Shown here piece by piece: positions 1 to 25,900 of a stretch of 64,000 bases of DNA (its first letter is position 1; each line of letters begins with the position of its first letter). Source of the DNA: Corallococcus macrosporus DSM 14697 (lineage in GTDB: Bacteria; Myxococcota; Myxococcia; Myxococcales; Myxococcaceae). The position numbers and the translations under genes are program-made. Below the pieces are notes generated by a model. The model made no database searches. It was not told where the DNA came from and saw only the letters and a list, made by a program, of their open reading frames with translations. Location of the stretch: positions 4,566,501-4,630,500 of the forward strand of contig NZ_CP022203.1 of assembly GCF_002305895.1 (NCBI RefSeq). Direction: 5' to 3'.

Positions 1-11657
<11,657 letters not shown>

Positions 11658-14600
11658 AGCCGTCCCCCGCGAAGCTGGCCGTCCTCTGGGGCGTGCTGGA
11701 GGCCGGTGGCGCCGTCGTGGCCGTGGGCCCCACGGACCTGGGGCGCCTGCCGGACTTCGCGTCGCCCGGAGCCCGGGTGCCGGTGCTCGTCACCTGGCGC
11801 GGCCTCGTGACCGCGGCCCGGTTGGATGCGGCGCGGGTGGTCCATGTGGAGGACGCGCTGGAGTCGCCGCGCGCCATGGCGGAGCGCCCGGCCCCCGCGC
11901 CGGAGGCGCTGGCGTGGCTGCTGCCCGCGGGCGCCAACCAGTCCCCGTGGGCCCTGGTGCACCAGGGGCTCACCGAGCTGTTCGACGCGCTCGACCAGCG
12001 GCTGCGCCCCGCGGAGGGCACCACCTGGGTGGCCGCCGCGGAGTCCTCGGCCGAGCGGCCGGAGCTGGAGGCCCTGTGGGCCCTCTCCCGTGGGCTCCTC
12101 GTGAAGTTCCCCTCCGAGCAGGTGACGGCCCAGTGGGAGGTCCTCCAGGGCGGCGGTCCTCGCCAGGGGGCGATGGACCTGAGCCTCATCTACTTCGCCA
12201 ACGATGAGGACTCCCTCACCGGCCCGAAGTACGAGCTGCTGGTGGAGGGCGCCAAGTACGCGGACGCCAACGGCTTCTCCGCGGTGTGGACGCCGGAGCG
12301 GCACTTCCACTCGTTCGGCGGCCTCTATCCCCAGCCCGCGGTGGTGGCGGGCGCGCTGGCCACCATCACCCGCAACCTGAGCCTGCGCTCGGGCAGCGTG
12401 GTCCTCCCGCTGCATGACCCGTTGCTCATCGCCGAGCAGTGGTCCGTGGTGGACAACCTCTCGGGCGGCCGCGCGGGCCTGTCGGTGGCCACGGGCTGGC
12501 ACGTCGCGGACTTCACCTTCGCCCCGCAGAACTTCGAGGACCGCCGGAACATCCTCCTGCGGAACCTGGAGACGGTTCGCGCGCTGTGGCGCGGAGAGAA
12601 GGTCCGCCGTCCGGGTGGTGGCGGCACCACGGTGGAGGTGGGCCTGCGGCCCAGGCCCGTCCAGAAGGACCTGCCCGTGTGGCTCACGGCCGCGGGCAGC
12701 CCGGAGACGTTCCGGCTGGCCGGCGAGGTGGGCGCGGGCGTGCTCACCGGCCTGCTCACGCAGTCCCTGGAGGAGCTGAAGCAGAAGGTGGCGCTCTACC
12801 GCGAGGCCTGGCGCCGCAACGGGCATCCGGGCCGCGGCCAGGTCGCGCTGATGTTGCACGCGTTCATCGGCGACGACGAGCAGGAGGTGCTGCGCACCGT
12901 CCGCAAGCCGCTGCTGAGCTACTTCCGGAGCTCGGCCGAAATCACGGCCAACCTGCTGGCCGCGCAGGGCTACCAGGGTGAAATCGACAAGGTGTCCGAG
13001 GAGGACATCAACGCCCTGCTCGAACGCACCTTCGAGTACCACGCCAAGGGCACCGGCCTCATCGGCACGGTGGAGAGCGGCGTGCAACGGCTGCTCCACG
13101 TCCGGGAAGCGGACGTGGACGAGGTGGCCTGCCTCATCGACTTCGGGGTGGAGACGCCCCGGGTGCTGGAGAGCCTGCGCCGGTTGACGGCGATTCGCGA
13201 GCGCCTGGAGCAGGAGGCCTCGCGGCGGAAGGTCCAGCGGCAGGCGGAGGGGACGCTCGCGGTGGACGAGCTGCTGGCGCTGGCCCGGCAGTCGGGCGCC
13301 GTGCTCCTGCATGCCTCGGCGCGGCTGGCGCGCACGCTGGCGGAGCTGCCGCGAGCACGCGAGGCCCTGGAGCCCGTGGGCGCGCTGGTCCTGGACGGCG
13401 CCTCCACGGAGCTGGCGCTGTCACTGCACCGGAACCTGGGCACGGAGGTGCTGCTCGCGGGGGCCGCTGACGAGGGGGGCCTGCTGCCACGGCCTCCGAC
13501 GGAGCGTGTCCCCGAAGGGCTCCAGACCTGGGTGCTGGACGCGGCCGGGTTGCCGGTTCCCCCGGGCGTCGTCGGTGAGCTGGCCCTGGAAGGCGCCGGC
13601 CTCCCGTGGGACTTGTGGCGCGCGAACGAGCAGGAACGCCGCCGCTTCGTGCAGCACCCGTCGAGCAGCTCGGCGCGCCTCTTCCGGACCGGGCGGCACG
13701 CGCGGCTCCGCGTGGACGGCCGCGTGGAGCACGTCACCCTCCCCGCCGCGCCCAAGGTCCAGGCCCCCGCGCCGAAGCCGCAGCCGAAGGCGCCCTCCGC
13801 GCCGGCGCTGCCCTCGGCGAGGCAGCAACCCGAGCCCGCGGCGATTCCCCGCGTGCCCCGGACGCGCCCGCTGCCCCTGTCCTTCGCGCAGCAGCGCCTC
13901 TGGTACCTCCAGCAGCTCGACCCGAGCAGCACGGCCTACAACAACGGCAGCAACTTCCGTCTCGGCGGCGCGCTGAACATCGAGGCGCTCCAGGCCGCGC
14001 TCAACGAGGTGGTCAAGCGGCACGAGGTCCTCCGCACCACGTACCAGCTCACGGAAGAAGGCGCGGTGCAGCTCATCCACGCGGAAGGCACGCTGCCGAT
14101 GCCGGTGGAGGACGTCCCCGGCGACACGGCGGAGGCGCGCGAAGCGGAGCTGCTGCGGCGGTGCACGGAGCTCGCGGCGATTCCCTTCGACCTCGAGCAG
14201 GGCCCGGTGGCGCGCGCGTTGCTGCTCCGGATGGGACCGGAGGAGCACGTCCTCAGCCTGATGCAGCACCACGTCATCTCCGACGCGTGGTGCACCCTGG
14301 TGCTGGGCCGCGAGCTGTCGGTCCTCTACTCCTGCTTCAGCGCGGGCGTCCCGTCGCCGCTCCCGCCGCTGGAGGTGCAGTACGCGGACTACGCCGTCTG
14401 GCAGCGAAAGTGGCTGGAAGGCGCGGTGATGGAGGCGCAGCTCCGCTGGTGGAAGGAGCAGCTCACGGGCGTGCCCGCGCTGGAGCTGCCCACGGACCGG
14501 CCTCGGCCCGCGGTGCAGTCCTACGCGGGAGGCAGCTACAGCTTCGAGCTGCCGGCCGAGGTCGCCGAACCGCTGCTCGCCTTCGGGCGGCGCGAGGGCG

Positions 14601-15203
14601 CCACGTCGTTCATGGTGCTCATGGCGCTGTTCCAGGCCGTCCTGGGACGCACGTCCGGGCAGGAGGACTTCGCGGTGGGCATTCCCACGGCGGGCCGCTC
14701 GCGCCCGGAGGTGGAGGGGCTGCTGGGCTGCTTCGTGAACACGCTCGCGCTGCGCTCGCGGCTGGAAGGCGCCCCGTCGTTCCGCGAGCTGGTGGGCCGC
14801 GTGAAGCGGCATTCGCTGGAGGCGTTCGCGCACCAGGACGCGCCCTTCGAGCGCGTCATCGAAGCGCTCCAGTTGCCGCGTGACCAGAGCCGCACGCCCG
14901 TGTTCCAGGTCGTGCTCAACGTCATCAACACGCCCAGCGTGGACGTCGCGTATCAGGGGCTGAAGCTGAGCAGCCTCGGCCTCTACGCGGACACCTCCAA
15001 GTTCGACCTGAGCCTGGAGGTCGTCGAGCGCAAGAACACCCTGTACTGCCGCTTCGAGTACGCCTCGGGCCTCTTCGATGGCGCCACCCTGGAGCGGCTC
15101 GCGAGCCATTTGACGGAGCTCGCCCAGGCGGTCGTCGCCACGCCGGACCTGTCGCTTCAGCGCGTGGCGATCCTCTCGGACGGGGAACGCCAACAGGTGC
15201 TGG

Positions 15204-16517
15204 AGGGCTTCCAGGGGCGGCCGATGGCGCCCGCTGGCGAGGCGACGATTCACGCGTTGATGGAAGCGCAGGCCGCGCGCACGCCGGACGCGGTGGCGGT
15301 GGTGTTCGAGTCGGAGCGGCTGACGTACCGGGAGCTGGACGCGCGCGCCAACCAGGTGGCGCACCACCTGAGGGGCCTGGGGGTGAAGCCAGAGTCGCTG
15401 GTGGGCGTGTGCCTGGAGCGCTCGGTGGACATGGTGGTGTCGCTGCTGGGCGTGCTGAAGGCCGGGGCGGCGTACGTGCCGGTGGACCCGGCGTACCCGA
15501 AGGAGCGCCTGGGGTGGATGCTGGAGGACACGGGCGCTTCGGTGCTGCTGACGCACGAGAAGTGGAAGTCGGTGCTGCCGAAGAGCGCGGCCCGGGTGGT
15601 GTGCCTGGACAGCGCGGCGGGCGAAGTCGCGCGACAGCCGGTGACGAAGCCGGACGTGCAGGTGGGCCCGGAGTCACTGGCGTACGTCATCTTCACCTCG
15701 GGCAGCACGGGGCGGCCCAAGGGGGCGATGAATGCGCACGGGGGCGTCGTCAACCGGCTGAAGTGGATGCAGGAGGAGTACGGGCTGGGCAGCGCGGACG
15801 TGGTGCTGCAGAAGACGCCCTTCAGCTTCGACGTGTCGGTGTGGGAGTTTTTCTGGCCGCTGCTGGCCGGGGCGAAGCTGGTGGTGGCGAGGCCCGGTGG
15901 GCACCAGGAGCCGGCGTACCTGGTGAAGCTGATGAAGGCGGAGGGCGTGACGACGGTGCACTTCGTGCCGTCCATGCTGCGCGCCTTCGTGGAGGAGCCG
16001 GGGCTGGAGGAGTTGGCCAGCCTGCGGCGGGTGGTGTGCAGCGGTGAGGCGCTGAGCGCGGAGCTGGTGAAGAAGGCGTACGCGCGGCTGCCCGCACCGG
16101 TGCGGGTGCACAACCTCTACGGCCCGACGGAAGCAGCGGTGGACGTGACGTACTGGCCGTGCCCGCGTGGGGAGGACTTCCACCGGGTGCCCATTGGCCG
16201 GCCGGTGGCGAACACGGCGCTGTACGTGCTGGACGCGCACGGGCAGCCGACGCCCGTGGGCATTCCTGGCGAGCTGCACATCGGCGGCGTGCAGGTGGGG
16301 CGCGGATACTGGCAGCGGCCCCAGTTGACGGCGGAGCGCTTCATCCCGGACGCCTTCAGCGGCATCCCCGGCGCCCGCCTCTACCGCACCGGCGATGTGG
16401 CGCGGTGGCTGCCGGACGGCACCCTGGAGTACCTGGGCCGGGCCGACTTCCAGGTGAAGCTGCGTGGCTTCCGCATCGAGCTTGGAGAAATCGAAGCCGC
16501 GCTGCGCGCCCACCCGG
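15204..16517 (+). repeat. Direct repeat copy 2: predicted Ser A domain
   Basis: Partner of the copy at 1957-3270. The repeat covers the A-domain core from just before FQGRP to just after the A8 motif. The C domain upstream and the T domain downstream are not shared at this level. This argues for recent duplication or gene conversion limited to the A domain. Confidence 0.9.
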
Positions 16518-18419
16518 GAGTCCGCGACGCCGTCGCCATGGTCCGCGAGGAGACGCGCGGGGATGCGCGCCTCGTGGCCTACGTCACGGGTGACTCGGCA
16601 CCCTTGGAGGCGGAGGCGCTGCGAGCGCACCTGCTGAAGCAGCTCCCGCAGCACATGGTGCCGTCGACCTTCGTTCACCTGGGCGTCCTGCCGCTGACGC
16701 CCAGCGGGAAGGTCGACCGCAAGGCCCTGCCCGCCCCCGATGCTCCCGTCCTCCAGCAAGGCACCTATGTGGCGCCGCGCACGCCGACGGAGGAGGCCCT
16801 GGCCGAGCTGTTCGCCCAGGTGCTCGGTGTCCGCCGCATCGGCGTCCACGACGGCTTCTTCGAGTTGGGCGGTCACTCCCTGCTGGCCACCCAGGTCGTG
16901 GTCCGCGTCCGCACGCGCTTCGGCATCGAGCTGCCGCTCCGCGCCTTCTTCGAGTCCCCGACAGTCGCTGGCCTCGCGGCATACCTGGACGCGCGGAAGA
17001 ACGCGCCCGCGCAGTCCGGCGCCGCGGTGCCGGCCTTGACGCACGCGGACCGACGCGCGCCGCTGCCGCTCTCCTTCTCCCAGCAGCGGCTGTGGGTCAT
17101 CAGCCAGTGGGGCGACTCGGAGAGCAGCGCCTACAACCACCCGCTGGTGCTCCAGCTCACGGGCGTCCTGAACCTGCCCGCGCTCCAGCAGGGCTTCGAC
17201 ACGCTGGTCGCCCGGCACGAGGTGCTGCGGACGACGTTCCGCATGGAGGGTGACAGCCCGGTCCAGGTCATCCACCCGCCCGCTCCGGTCCCCATCCAGG
17301 TCCTGGACCTGACGGGGGCGGCCAACGCCCGCATCCGTGAAGAGGAGACGCTGCGCCGGGTCCAGGAAGAGGTCCGGCGCCCGTTCGACCTGTCGCAGGG
17401 CCCGGTGGTCCGCGGCCTCCTGATGAAGCAGTCCGCGAACGAGCACGTGCTGGTGCTCAACATGCATCACATCGTCACGGACGGCTGGTCCAACGGCGTG
17501 ATGGTCCGGGAGATGGCGGCGCTCTACGCGGCCTACCGGCAGGGGCAGCCGTCTCCCCTGCCCGCGCTCCCGTTCCAGTACGTGGACTTCGCGGCGTGGC
17601 AACGGAAGTACCTCCAGGGCCGGGTCCTGGAAGCCCAGCTCGACTACTGGCGCGGGATGCTCGCGGACGCGCCGGCCTACCTCGAGCTCCCGACGGACAA
17701 GCCGAGGCCGGAGCAGCCCTCCTTCCAGGGCGAGAGCACGCCCATCCAGTTGCCGGCGGAGCTGAGCGAGGCCGTGGACGCGCTCGCGCTGCGGGAGCGG
17801 GCCACGCCGTTCATGGTGCTGCTCGCGGCGTTCCAGGTGCTGCTGAACCGGTACTCCGGGCAGGACGACGTGGTGGTGGGTTCGCCCATCGCCGGACGGC
17901 GGCACGCGCAGACGGAGGGGCTCATCGGCTTCTTCGTCAACACGCTGGCGCTGCGCGCGCGCTTCGGTCAGGACCCGACGTTCCGCGAGCTGCTGGCCCA
18001 GGTGCGTGACACCACGCTGGGCGCGTACGAGCACCAGGACCTCCCCGTCGAACGGCTGGTGGAGGAGCTCCAGCCCGCTCGCGAGGAGGGCCGCACGCCG
18101 CTGTTCCAGGTGATGTTCGCCCTGCAGAACACGCCGGCGCCCGAGCTGACGCTGCCGGAGCTGACCCTCCGGGGCTTCGAGTCGAAGCACACCGTCAGCC
18201 GCTTCGAGCTGGAGCTGGTCCTCTCGCGCGTGACGGAGGGCTACCAGGGTGGGCTCGTCTACAACACCGACCTGTTCGAGCCCGCCACGGCGGAGCGGCT
18301 GGTGAAGCACCTCCAGGTCATGTTGGCGGAGGCGCTGGAATCACCGGACACCCCCGTCTCCGCGCTGTCGCTCGAAAAGGAGGAGGAGCCGCAATTATCC
18401 GATGAGGCGGACTTCCCCC

Positions 18420-19930
18420 GTGAGGCGACCTTCCACCTGCGCGTCGAGGAGCAGGCCGCGCGGACGCCCGACGCCCCCGCGGTGACGCTGGAGTCCCAGG
18501 TCCTGACGTACGCGCAGCTCAACGCGAAGGCGAACCAGCTCGCGGCGCACCTGCGCACCCTGGGCGTGAGGCCCGAGGTCCGGGTGGGGCTGTGTCTGGA
18601 GCGCACGCCGGACGCCATCGTCGCGGTGCTGGCGGTGCTCAAGGCCGGAGGGGCCTTCGTCCCCATCGACCCGGCGGCCCCGGCGCAGCGCAAGTCCTTC
18701 GTCCTGAAGGACAGCGACGCCTCCGTGCTGGTCACCCTCCATCACCTGGCGGAGGCCTGGAAGCCAGCGGTGCGTCATCTGCTGTGTCTGGACACGGACG
18801 CGCAGAAGCTGGCGTCACTCCCCACGCGGAACGTCGTGGTGGACGTCCGAGAAGAGCACCTGGCGTACGTCATCTACACGTCCGGCTCCACGGGCACGCC
18901 CAAGGGCGTCATGGTGCAGCACCGCTCGCTGCTCGCCATGCACGAGGGCACGGCGCAGGTGTTCCAGTCCGCGGGCACCACGCGCCAGCGCATCAGCCTC
19001 AACGCCCCGTTCCACTTCGACGGGGCCCTGGAGCCGCTGGCCCATCTGGCGGACGGGCACTGCCTGTGCCTGGTGCCCGAGGAGACTCGGAAGGACCCCG
19101 AGGCGATGCTGGCGTGGCTGGGGCAACAGCGCGTGGACGTGTTGGACTGCACGCCCGCGCAGCTCACGGTGCTGCTCCAGGCCGGGTTGCTGGAGCAGCG
19201 CCATGTCCCCTCGCGCATCGTCTGCGCGGGCGAGGCCATGCCCCCGGCGCTCTGGAAGCAGTTGGCCAGCACGGAGCACACGACGGCGTACAACGCCTAC
19301 GGGCCCACGGAGAGCACCGTCTGCGCCACCGCCGCCAGCGTCCGGAGCGGCACCGCGCCGGTGCCCGTCATCGGGCGGCCCATCCAGGGAACGCGCGCCT
19401 ACGTGCTGGATGCGCGGCAGCGGGTGGCTCCGGCGGGCATCGCGGGCGAGCTGTACCTCTCAGGAGAAGGCCTGGCGCGGGGCTACCTGGGACGGCCGGA
19501 CCTGACGGCGGAGCGCTTCATCCCGGACGCCTTCAGCGGCATCCCGGGCGCGCGCCTGTACCGCACGGGAGACAAGGCCCGGTGGCGGCATGACGGCACG
19601 CTGGAGTACCTGGGCCGGCTCGACTTCCAGGTGAAGCTGCGCGGCTTCCGCATCGAGCTGGGCGAAATCGAAGCGGTGCTGCGGACCCACGAGCAGGTGC
19701 GGGAGGCCGTGGTGCTGGCGCGCGAGGATGTGCCCGGCGACAAGCGGCTCGTGGCCTACGTGGTCGTCGTCGTCACCCCCGAAGCCCCGGTGACGGCGGA
19801 GCTGCTGCGTCAGCACGTCCAGGAGCGGCTGCCGGAGTACATGGTGCCGTCCGCCTTCGTGCTCATGGGCACCCTGCCCCTCACGCCCACCGGCAAGGTG
19901 GACCGGAAGGCCCTGCCCGTCCCCGACGTC
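18420..19930 (+). repeat. A-domain family repeat (also at 24830-26320 and 28000-29490)
   Basis: Three of the last four A domains are close copies. The first (here) and third (28000-29490) share long identical DNA near their 5' ends, and all three share blocks around the LDCTPAQL and YLGRLDFQVK motifs. The middle copy is more diverged. The specificity-region residues differ (HFDGALE, HFDGTVE, YFDVSMD), so the copies may have different or relaxed substrates. Confidence 0.8.
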
Positions 19931-22900
19931 TCCAACCTGGCCGCCAAGCGGGACGTCGAGCCGCCCGCGACGCCGATGGAGGCCCGGTTGGCGGAGATCT
20001 GGAAGGAGCTGCTGCGCGTCCCGGCGGTGGGCCGCCGCGACAGCTTCTTCGAGCTGGGTGGCCACTCCCTGCTGGCCACCCAGGCCGTGGCCCGCATCCG
20101 GGCCACCTTCGACGTGGACCTGAACCTGCGCACGTTCTTCGCGGCGCCCACCGTGGCCGCGCTCGCCGAGCGCCTGTCCACCGCCACCTCCGCTCCCAAG
20201 CTCCCGCCCCTGACGCGCGCCAGGCGGGACGGGCGGGTGCCGCTCTCCTTCGCCCAGCAGCGGCTCTGGTTCCTGGAGCAGCTCCAGCCGGGCAATGCCT
20301 CGTACAACATGCCGACGGCGCTGCGCCTGTCCGGGGCGCTCGACGTGGCCGCCCTCCAGCGCGCGGTGGACGAAATGGTCCGCCGGCACGAATCCCTCCG
20401 CACCACCTTCCATGCCGAGGCCGGTGAGCCCCATCAGGTCATCCACGCGCCGCCCGCCGTGCCGGTGGACGCGGTGGACCTGTCGGGCATCCAGGACCGG
20501 ACGCAGCGGGAAGCCGAGGCGCTGAAGCGCGTCACCGCCGATGCCCGGCGTCCGTTCGACCTGTCCACGGGCCCACTGCTGCGCGTCTCGCTGCTGAAGT
20601 TGGAGCCGTCCGAGCATGTGCTTCTGCTGTGCATGCACCACATCATCTCGGATGGCTGGTCCATGGGCGTGCTGGTCCGCGAGGTGACGTCGCTCTACGG
20701 CGCCTTCCATGGCGGCCAGGCCGTGACGCTGCCGGAGCTGCCCGTGCAGTACGCCGACTACGCGGTATGGCAGCGCGGCTGGCTCCAGGGCGACGCGCTG
20801 AAGCAGCAGTTCGGCTTCTGGAAGGAGCAGCTCGCCGGCGCGCCCCACGCGCTGGAGCTGCCCACCGACAAGCCGCGCCCGGCGTTCCTCGGCACCCGGG
20901 GCGCGTCCGTTCCGGTGCGGCTCTCCCTGGCGCACAGCGAGGCCGTGGAGTCGCTGGCCCAACGTGAAGGCGTGACGCCGTTCATGGTGCTCCTCGCGGC
21001 GTACCAGGTGTTGCTGAACCGGTACTCGGCGCAGGATGACGTGCTGGTTGGCTCGCCCATCGCCGGACGGCAGCATGCGCAGACGGAGCGCCTCATCGGC
21101 TTCTTCGTCAACACGCTGGTGCTGCGCGCGCGCTTCAACAAGGGGCTGACGTTCCGTCAGTTGCTGGCCCAGGTGCGCGACACCACCCTGGGCGCCTACG
21201 AGTACCAGGACCTCCCCGTGGAGCGGTTGGTGGAGGAGCTCCAGGTCGAGCGAGACCCGAGCCGCACCCCGCTGTTCCAGACGCTGTTCACCTTGCAGAA
21301 CGCGCCCATGCCCGAGCTGGTGTTGCCCGGCCTGAAGGTGCGCCCGGCCGACGGCGAGGACACCGGCGTGGCCCTGTTCGAGCTGAGCCTGGACCTGGTC
21401 CGCGGCGCGGACGGCTTCGAGGGGACGCTCAACTACAGCACGGACTTGTATGAAGCCGGCACGGCCCAGCGCCTGGCGTCGCATTACCAGCGGCTCCTGG
21501 AGAGCATCCTGGCCCGGCCGGATGAGCGCGTCGCCGTGCTGCCGATGATGGCGCCAGCGGAGCGTCAGGCCCTGCTCGACGCCTCGAACGGCGCGCGGGA
21601 GCCGCTGCCGGCGGACGCGCGCATCCACGCGCTGTTCGAGGCGCAGGTGGCTCGCACGCCAGAGGCCGTGGCCGTCGTGGCGGGCGCCTGCTCCGTGACG
21701 TACCGGGAGCTGGACGCTCGGGCCAACGCGCTGGCGCACCGGCTGCGCGCGGCGGGGGTCGGGTTGGAGCACCGCGTCGCCGTGTGCGTGGAGCGCTCGG
21801 TGGAGCTGCTGGTCGCGCTGCTGGGCGTGCTCAAGGCGGGCGGGGCGTACGTGCCGCTGGACTCGGAGTACCCGACGGAGCGCCTGCGCTTCATGCTGGA
21901 GGACAGCGGCGCTCGGGTCATCGTGGCCCGCGCCGCGCTCCGGGAGCGCCTGGGGGAAGCGGCGGGCCGAGTCTGGCTGGACGCGGAGGTGCCGGCCTCC
22001 ACCGGCGTGCCACAGGCGCCCGCCGTCGCGGTGCCTCCCGAGGCCGCGGCGTACGTGCTCTACACGTCCGGCTCGACGGGGCGCCCCAAGGGCGTGGTCG
22101 TCCAGCATCAGTCGCTGGTGAACTTCACCCGCGCGGCGTGGACGTCCTTCCCGGTGTCGCCCGGAGACCGGGTGCTCCAGTTCGCCTCCATCAGTTGGGA
22201 CACCAGCGCGGAGGAGCTCTACCCGTGCCTGACGAGCGGCGGGACGCTGGTCCTCCGGACGCCGGACATGCTCGACGTGCCCGGCGCGTTCCTGGCGAAG
22301 TGTGAAGAGGCCGGGGTGACGCAGCTCAACCTGCCCACGGCCTTCTGGCATGACGTGACGGCCAGCCTTGAGGCCGGCACCGCCCGTCTCCCCAAGGGCC
22401 TGAAGTGGGTGGTGACCGGCGGCGAGCGCGTGGCGCCCGAGCGTGTCGCCCAGTGGCGCAACAGCGTCGGGGCCGCGGTGCCCCTGCTGAACACCTACGG
22501 GCTCACCGAGGTGACGGCGGTGGCCACGTCCGTGGACCTGTCCTCCGCGGGCACGTCCCAGGTCTCGGGGACCGAGCGCGAGGTGCCCATCGGCCGGGCG
22601 TTGCAGAACGTGCGCCTGTACGTGCTGGACCGTGAGCTGGAGCCCGTCCCACAGGGCGTGCCCGGCGAGCTGTTCATCGGCGGCGGCGGCGTGGCCCGAG
22701 GCTACCTGGGCCGGCCGGAGCTGACGGCGGAGCGCTTCGTGCCGTCCCCCTTCGTCGAAGGCGAGCGGCTGTACCGGACGGGCGATCTGACCCGTTGGCG
22801 TCGGGATGGGAACCTGGAGTACCTGGGCCGCGCCGACACGCAGGTGAAGGTCCGCGGCGTCCGCATCGAGCCGGGAGAGATCGAGGCCGCCCTCCGCGCG

Positions 22901-25900
22901 CACGCCACGGTCCACGACGCCGTGGTGCAGGTCCGCGAAGACGCCGCGGGCGACAAGCGGCTGGTGGCCTACGTCGTCCCCCCGTCAGAGCCCGACGCGG
23001 CCCCCGTGGAGGCCGCCGCCCTCCGGGAGCACCTGCGCCAGAGCCTCCCCGAGTACATGGTGCCAGCGGCCTTCGTGTCCCTCACCGCCCTGCCCCTGAC
23101 GCCCAGCGGCAAGGTGGACCGGAGGGCCCTCCCGGCCCCGGAGGCCTCGCAACTGGCCCTCACCCGGGACACCGAGCCGCCCGCCACGCCCATGGAGGTC
23201 CGGCTGGCGGAGGTCTGGAAGGAGCTGCTGCGAGTCCCAACCGTGGGCCGGCGCGACAACTTCTTCGAGCTGGGCGGCCACTCCCTGCTGGCCACGCGCG
23301 TGGTGGCGCGCATCCGCGCCGACTTCGACGTGGAGCTGAGCCTGCGCGCCTTCTTCGAGGCCCCCACCGTGGCGGGCCTCGCCGAGCGCCTGGGCTCCGC
23401 GGCGTCATCCGGCCCTCGGCTCCCTCCGCTCACGCGAGCCCAGGGCGACGGTCCGATTCCCCTGTCCTTTGCGCAGCAACGCCTGTGGTTCCTGGACCAG
23501 CTTCATCCGGGAGACGTGTCCTACAACATGCCGACGGCGCTGCGGATGACGGGGACACTGCACGCCGAGGCCCTGCAGCGCGCCGTGAACGCGATGGTGG
23601 AGCGGCACCAGTCACTCCGCACCACCTTCCAGGCCGTGGACGGCGAGCCTCGCCAGGTCGTCCATCCACCGCGACCGTTGCCGTTGAGCACGGTGGACCT
23701 CTCCGCGCTCCAGGGCCGGGCGTACCGCGAGGCGGAGGCGCTGAAGCACGCCACCCGCGACGCCCAGCAGCCGTTCGACCTGTCCACGGGGCCGCTGCTG
23801 CGCATCACCCTGCTGAAGCTCGCGCCCACCGACCATGTGTTGCTGCTGTGCATGCACCACATCATCTCGGACGGCTGGTCCATGGGCGTGCTCATCCGGG
23901 AGGTGGGCGCGCTCTACGAGGCCTTCCAACGTGGGCAGCCCGCCACCCTGCCCGAGTTGCCGGTGCAGTACACCGACTTCGCCACCTGGCAGCGTGGGTG
24001 GATGCAGGGCGAGACGCTGACGCAACACCTGGCCTGGTGGGAGTCCCAGCTCGCCGGTGCGCCGCACGCGTTGGAGCTGCCCACCGACAAGCCCCGGCCC
24101 GCGCTGCTGCATCACCACGGCGCCGGCGTGCTGGTGCACCTCCCGCTGCCACTGAGCCAGGCCCTGGAGGCCCTGGCCCACAAGGAAGGTGCCACGCCGT
24201 TCATGCTCTTGCTCGCGGCCTTCCAGGTGCTGCTGTGCCGGCACTCGGGACAGGACGACGTGCTGGTGGGCTCGCCCATCGCCGGACGGCGCCACGCGGA
24301 GACGGAGCCCCTCATTGGCTTCTTCGTCAACACGCTGGTGCTGCGCGGCCGCATCGGCCCGGAGACCACCTTCCGCCAGTTGCTGGCGCAAGTGCGCGAC
24401 ACCACGCTGGGCGCGTATGAGCACCAGGACGTGCCCTTCGAGCGACTGGTGGAGGAACTCCAGCCCTCGCGCGACTTGAGCCGCACGCCGTTGTTCCAGG
24501 CCCTCTTCGCCCTGCAGAACGCACCGGGCGAGGTCGAGCGCTCCCTCCCGGAGCTGACCCTGCGGGAGCTGGAGCCGACCCACGGCGTCAGCCGCTTCGA
24601 GCTGGAGCTGGCGGTGTCCCGCGTCCCGGAGGGCTACCTGGGCGCGCTTATCTACAGCACCGAGCTGTTCGAGCCCGCCACGGCGGAGCAACTGGTGGCG
24701 CACCTGAAGCTGGTGCTGGAGGGCGCGGTGGCGTCGCCGGACACGCCCGTCTCCACCCTGCCCCTTCACACGGAGGCGGAGCACCAGCACCTGATGCTGG
24801 ACTGGAACAACACCGCGGCCAGCGCCCCGCGTGGAGGGTTGTTCCTCACGCGCTTCGAGCAGCAGGTGGGCCGCACACCGAACGCTCCCGCCGTGGCGAT
24901 GGGAGAGCAGGTGCTGTCCTTCGCCCAGCTCAACGCGAAGGCCAACCAGCTCGCCGCGCACCTGCGCACGCTGGGCGTGGGGCCCGAGGTCCGCGTCGCG
25001 GTGTGCCTGGAGCGGACGCCGGACACCATCGTGAGCCTGCTCGCGGTGCTCAAGGCCGGCGGGGCCTTCGTCCCCATCGACCCGGCCGCGCCGGCGCCGC
25101 GCAGGTCCTTCGTCCTGCAGGACAGTGACGCCGCCGTCCTGCTCACGGTCCGGCACCTGGCGGACGCCTGGACGCCCCAGGTCCGGCACCTGCTGTGCCT
25201 GGACACCGAGGCCTCGAAGCTGGCGGCCCTGCCCCCGAACAACGTCCCGTCCAACGTGCGGGGCGAGCACCTCGCGTACGTCATCTACACGTCCGGTTCC
25301 ACGGGCACGCCCAAGGGCGTCATGGTGCAGCACCGCTCGGTGCCGTGGCTGCTCCAGGGGATGACGCAGTCGCTGGAGCTGGGAACGCCCGCTGGCCAGC
25401 GCCTCAGCCTCAATGCGCCGCTGCACTTCGACGGCACCGTCGAGCGGCTCGTGCACCTGGCGGAGGGCCACTGCCTGTGCCTGGTGCCCGAGGAGACGCG
25501 CAAGGACCCCGAGGCGATGGTGGCGTGGCTGGAGCACCAGCGCGTGGACATGCTGGACTGCACGCCCGCGCAGCTCGCGCTCCTGCTCCAGGCGGGGCTC
25601 CTGGAGCGCGGCCACGTCCCCAGCAAGATCATGAGCGCGGGCGAGGCCATTCCGCCGGCGCTGTGGAAGCGGCTGGCCAGCACGGACCGCACGACGGCGT
25701 ACAACGCCTACGGTCCCACCGAGGTCACGGTGTGCGCCACCGCCACGCGCATCCAGGGCAACGCGAGTCCCGTCCCCGTCATCGGCCGTCCCATCGCGGG
25801 AACGCGGGTGTACGTCCTGGATGCCCGCCAGCAGCTCGTCCCGCTGGGCACCGCGGGGGAGCTGTGTGTCGCGGGTGAAGGCGTGGCGCGGGGCTACATC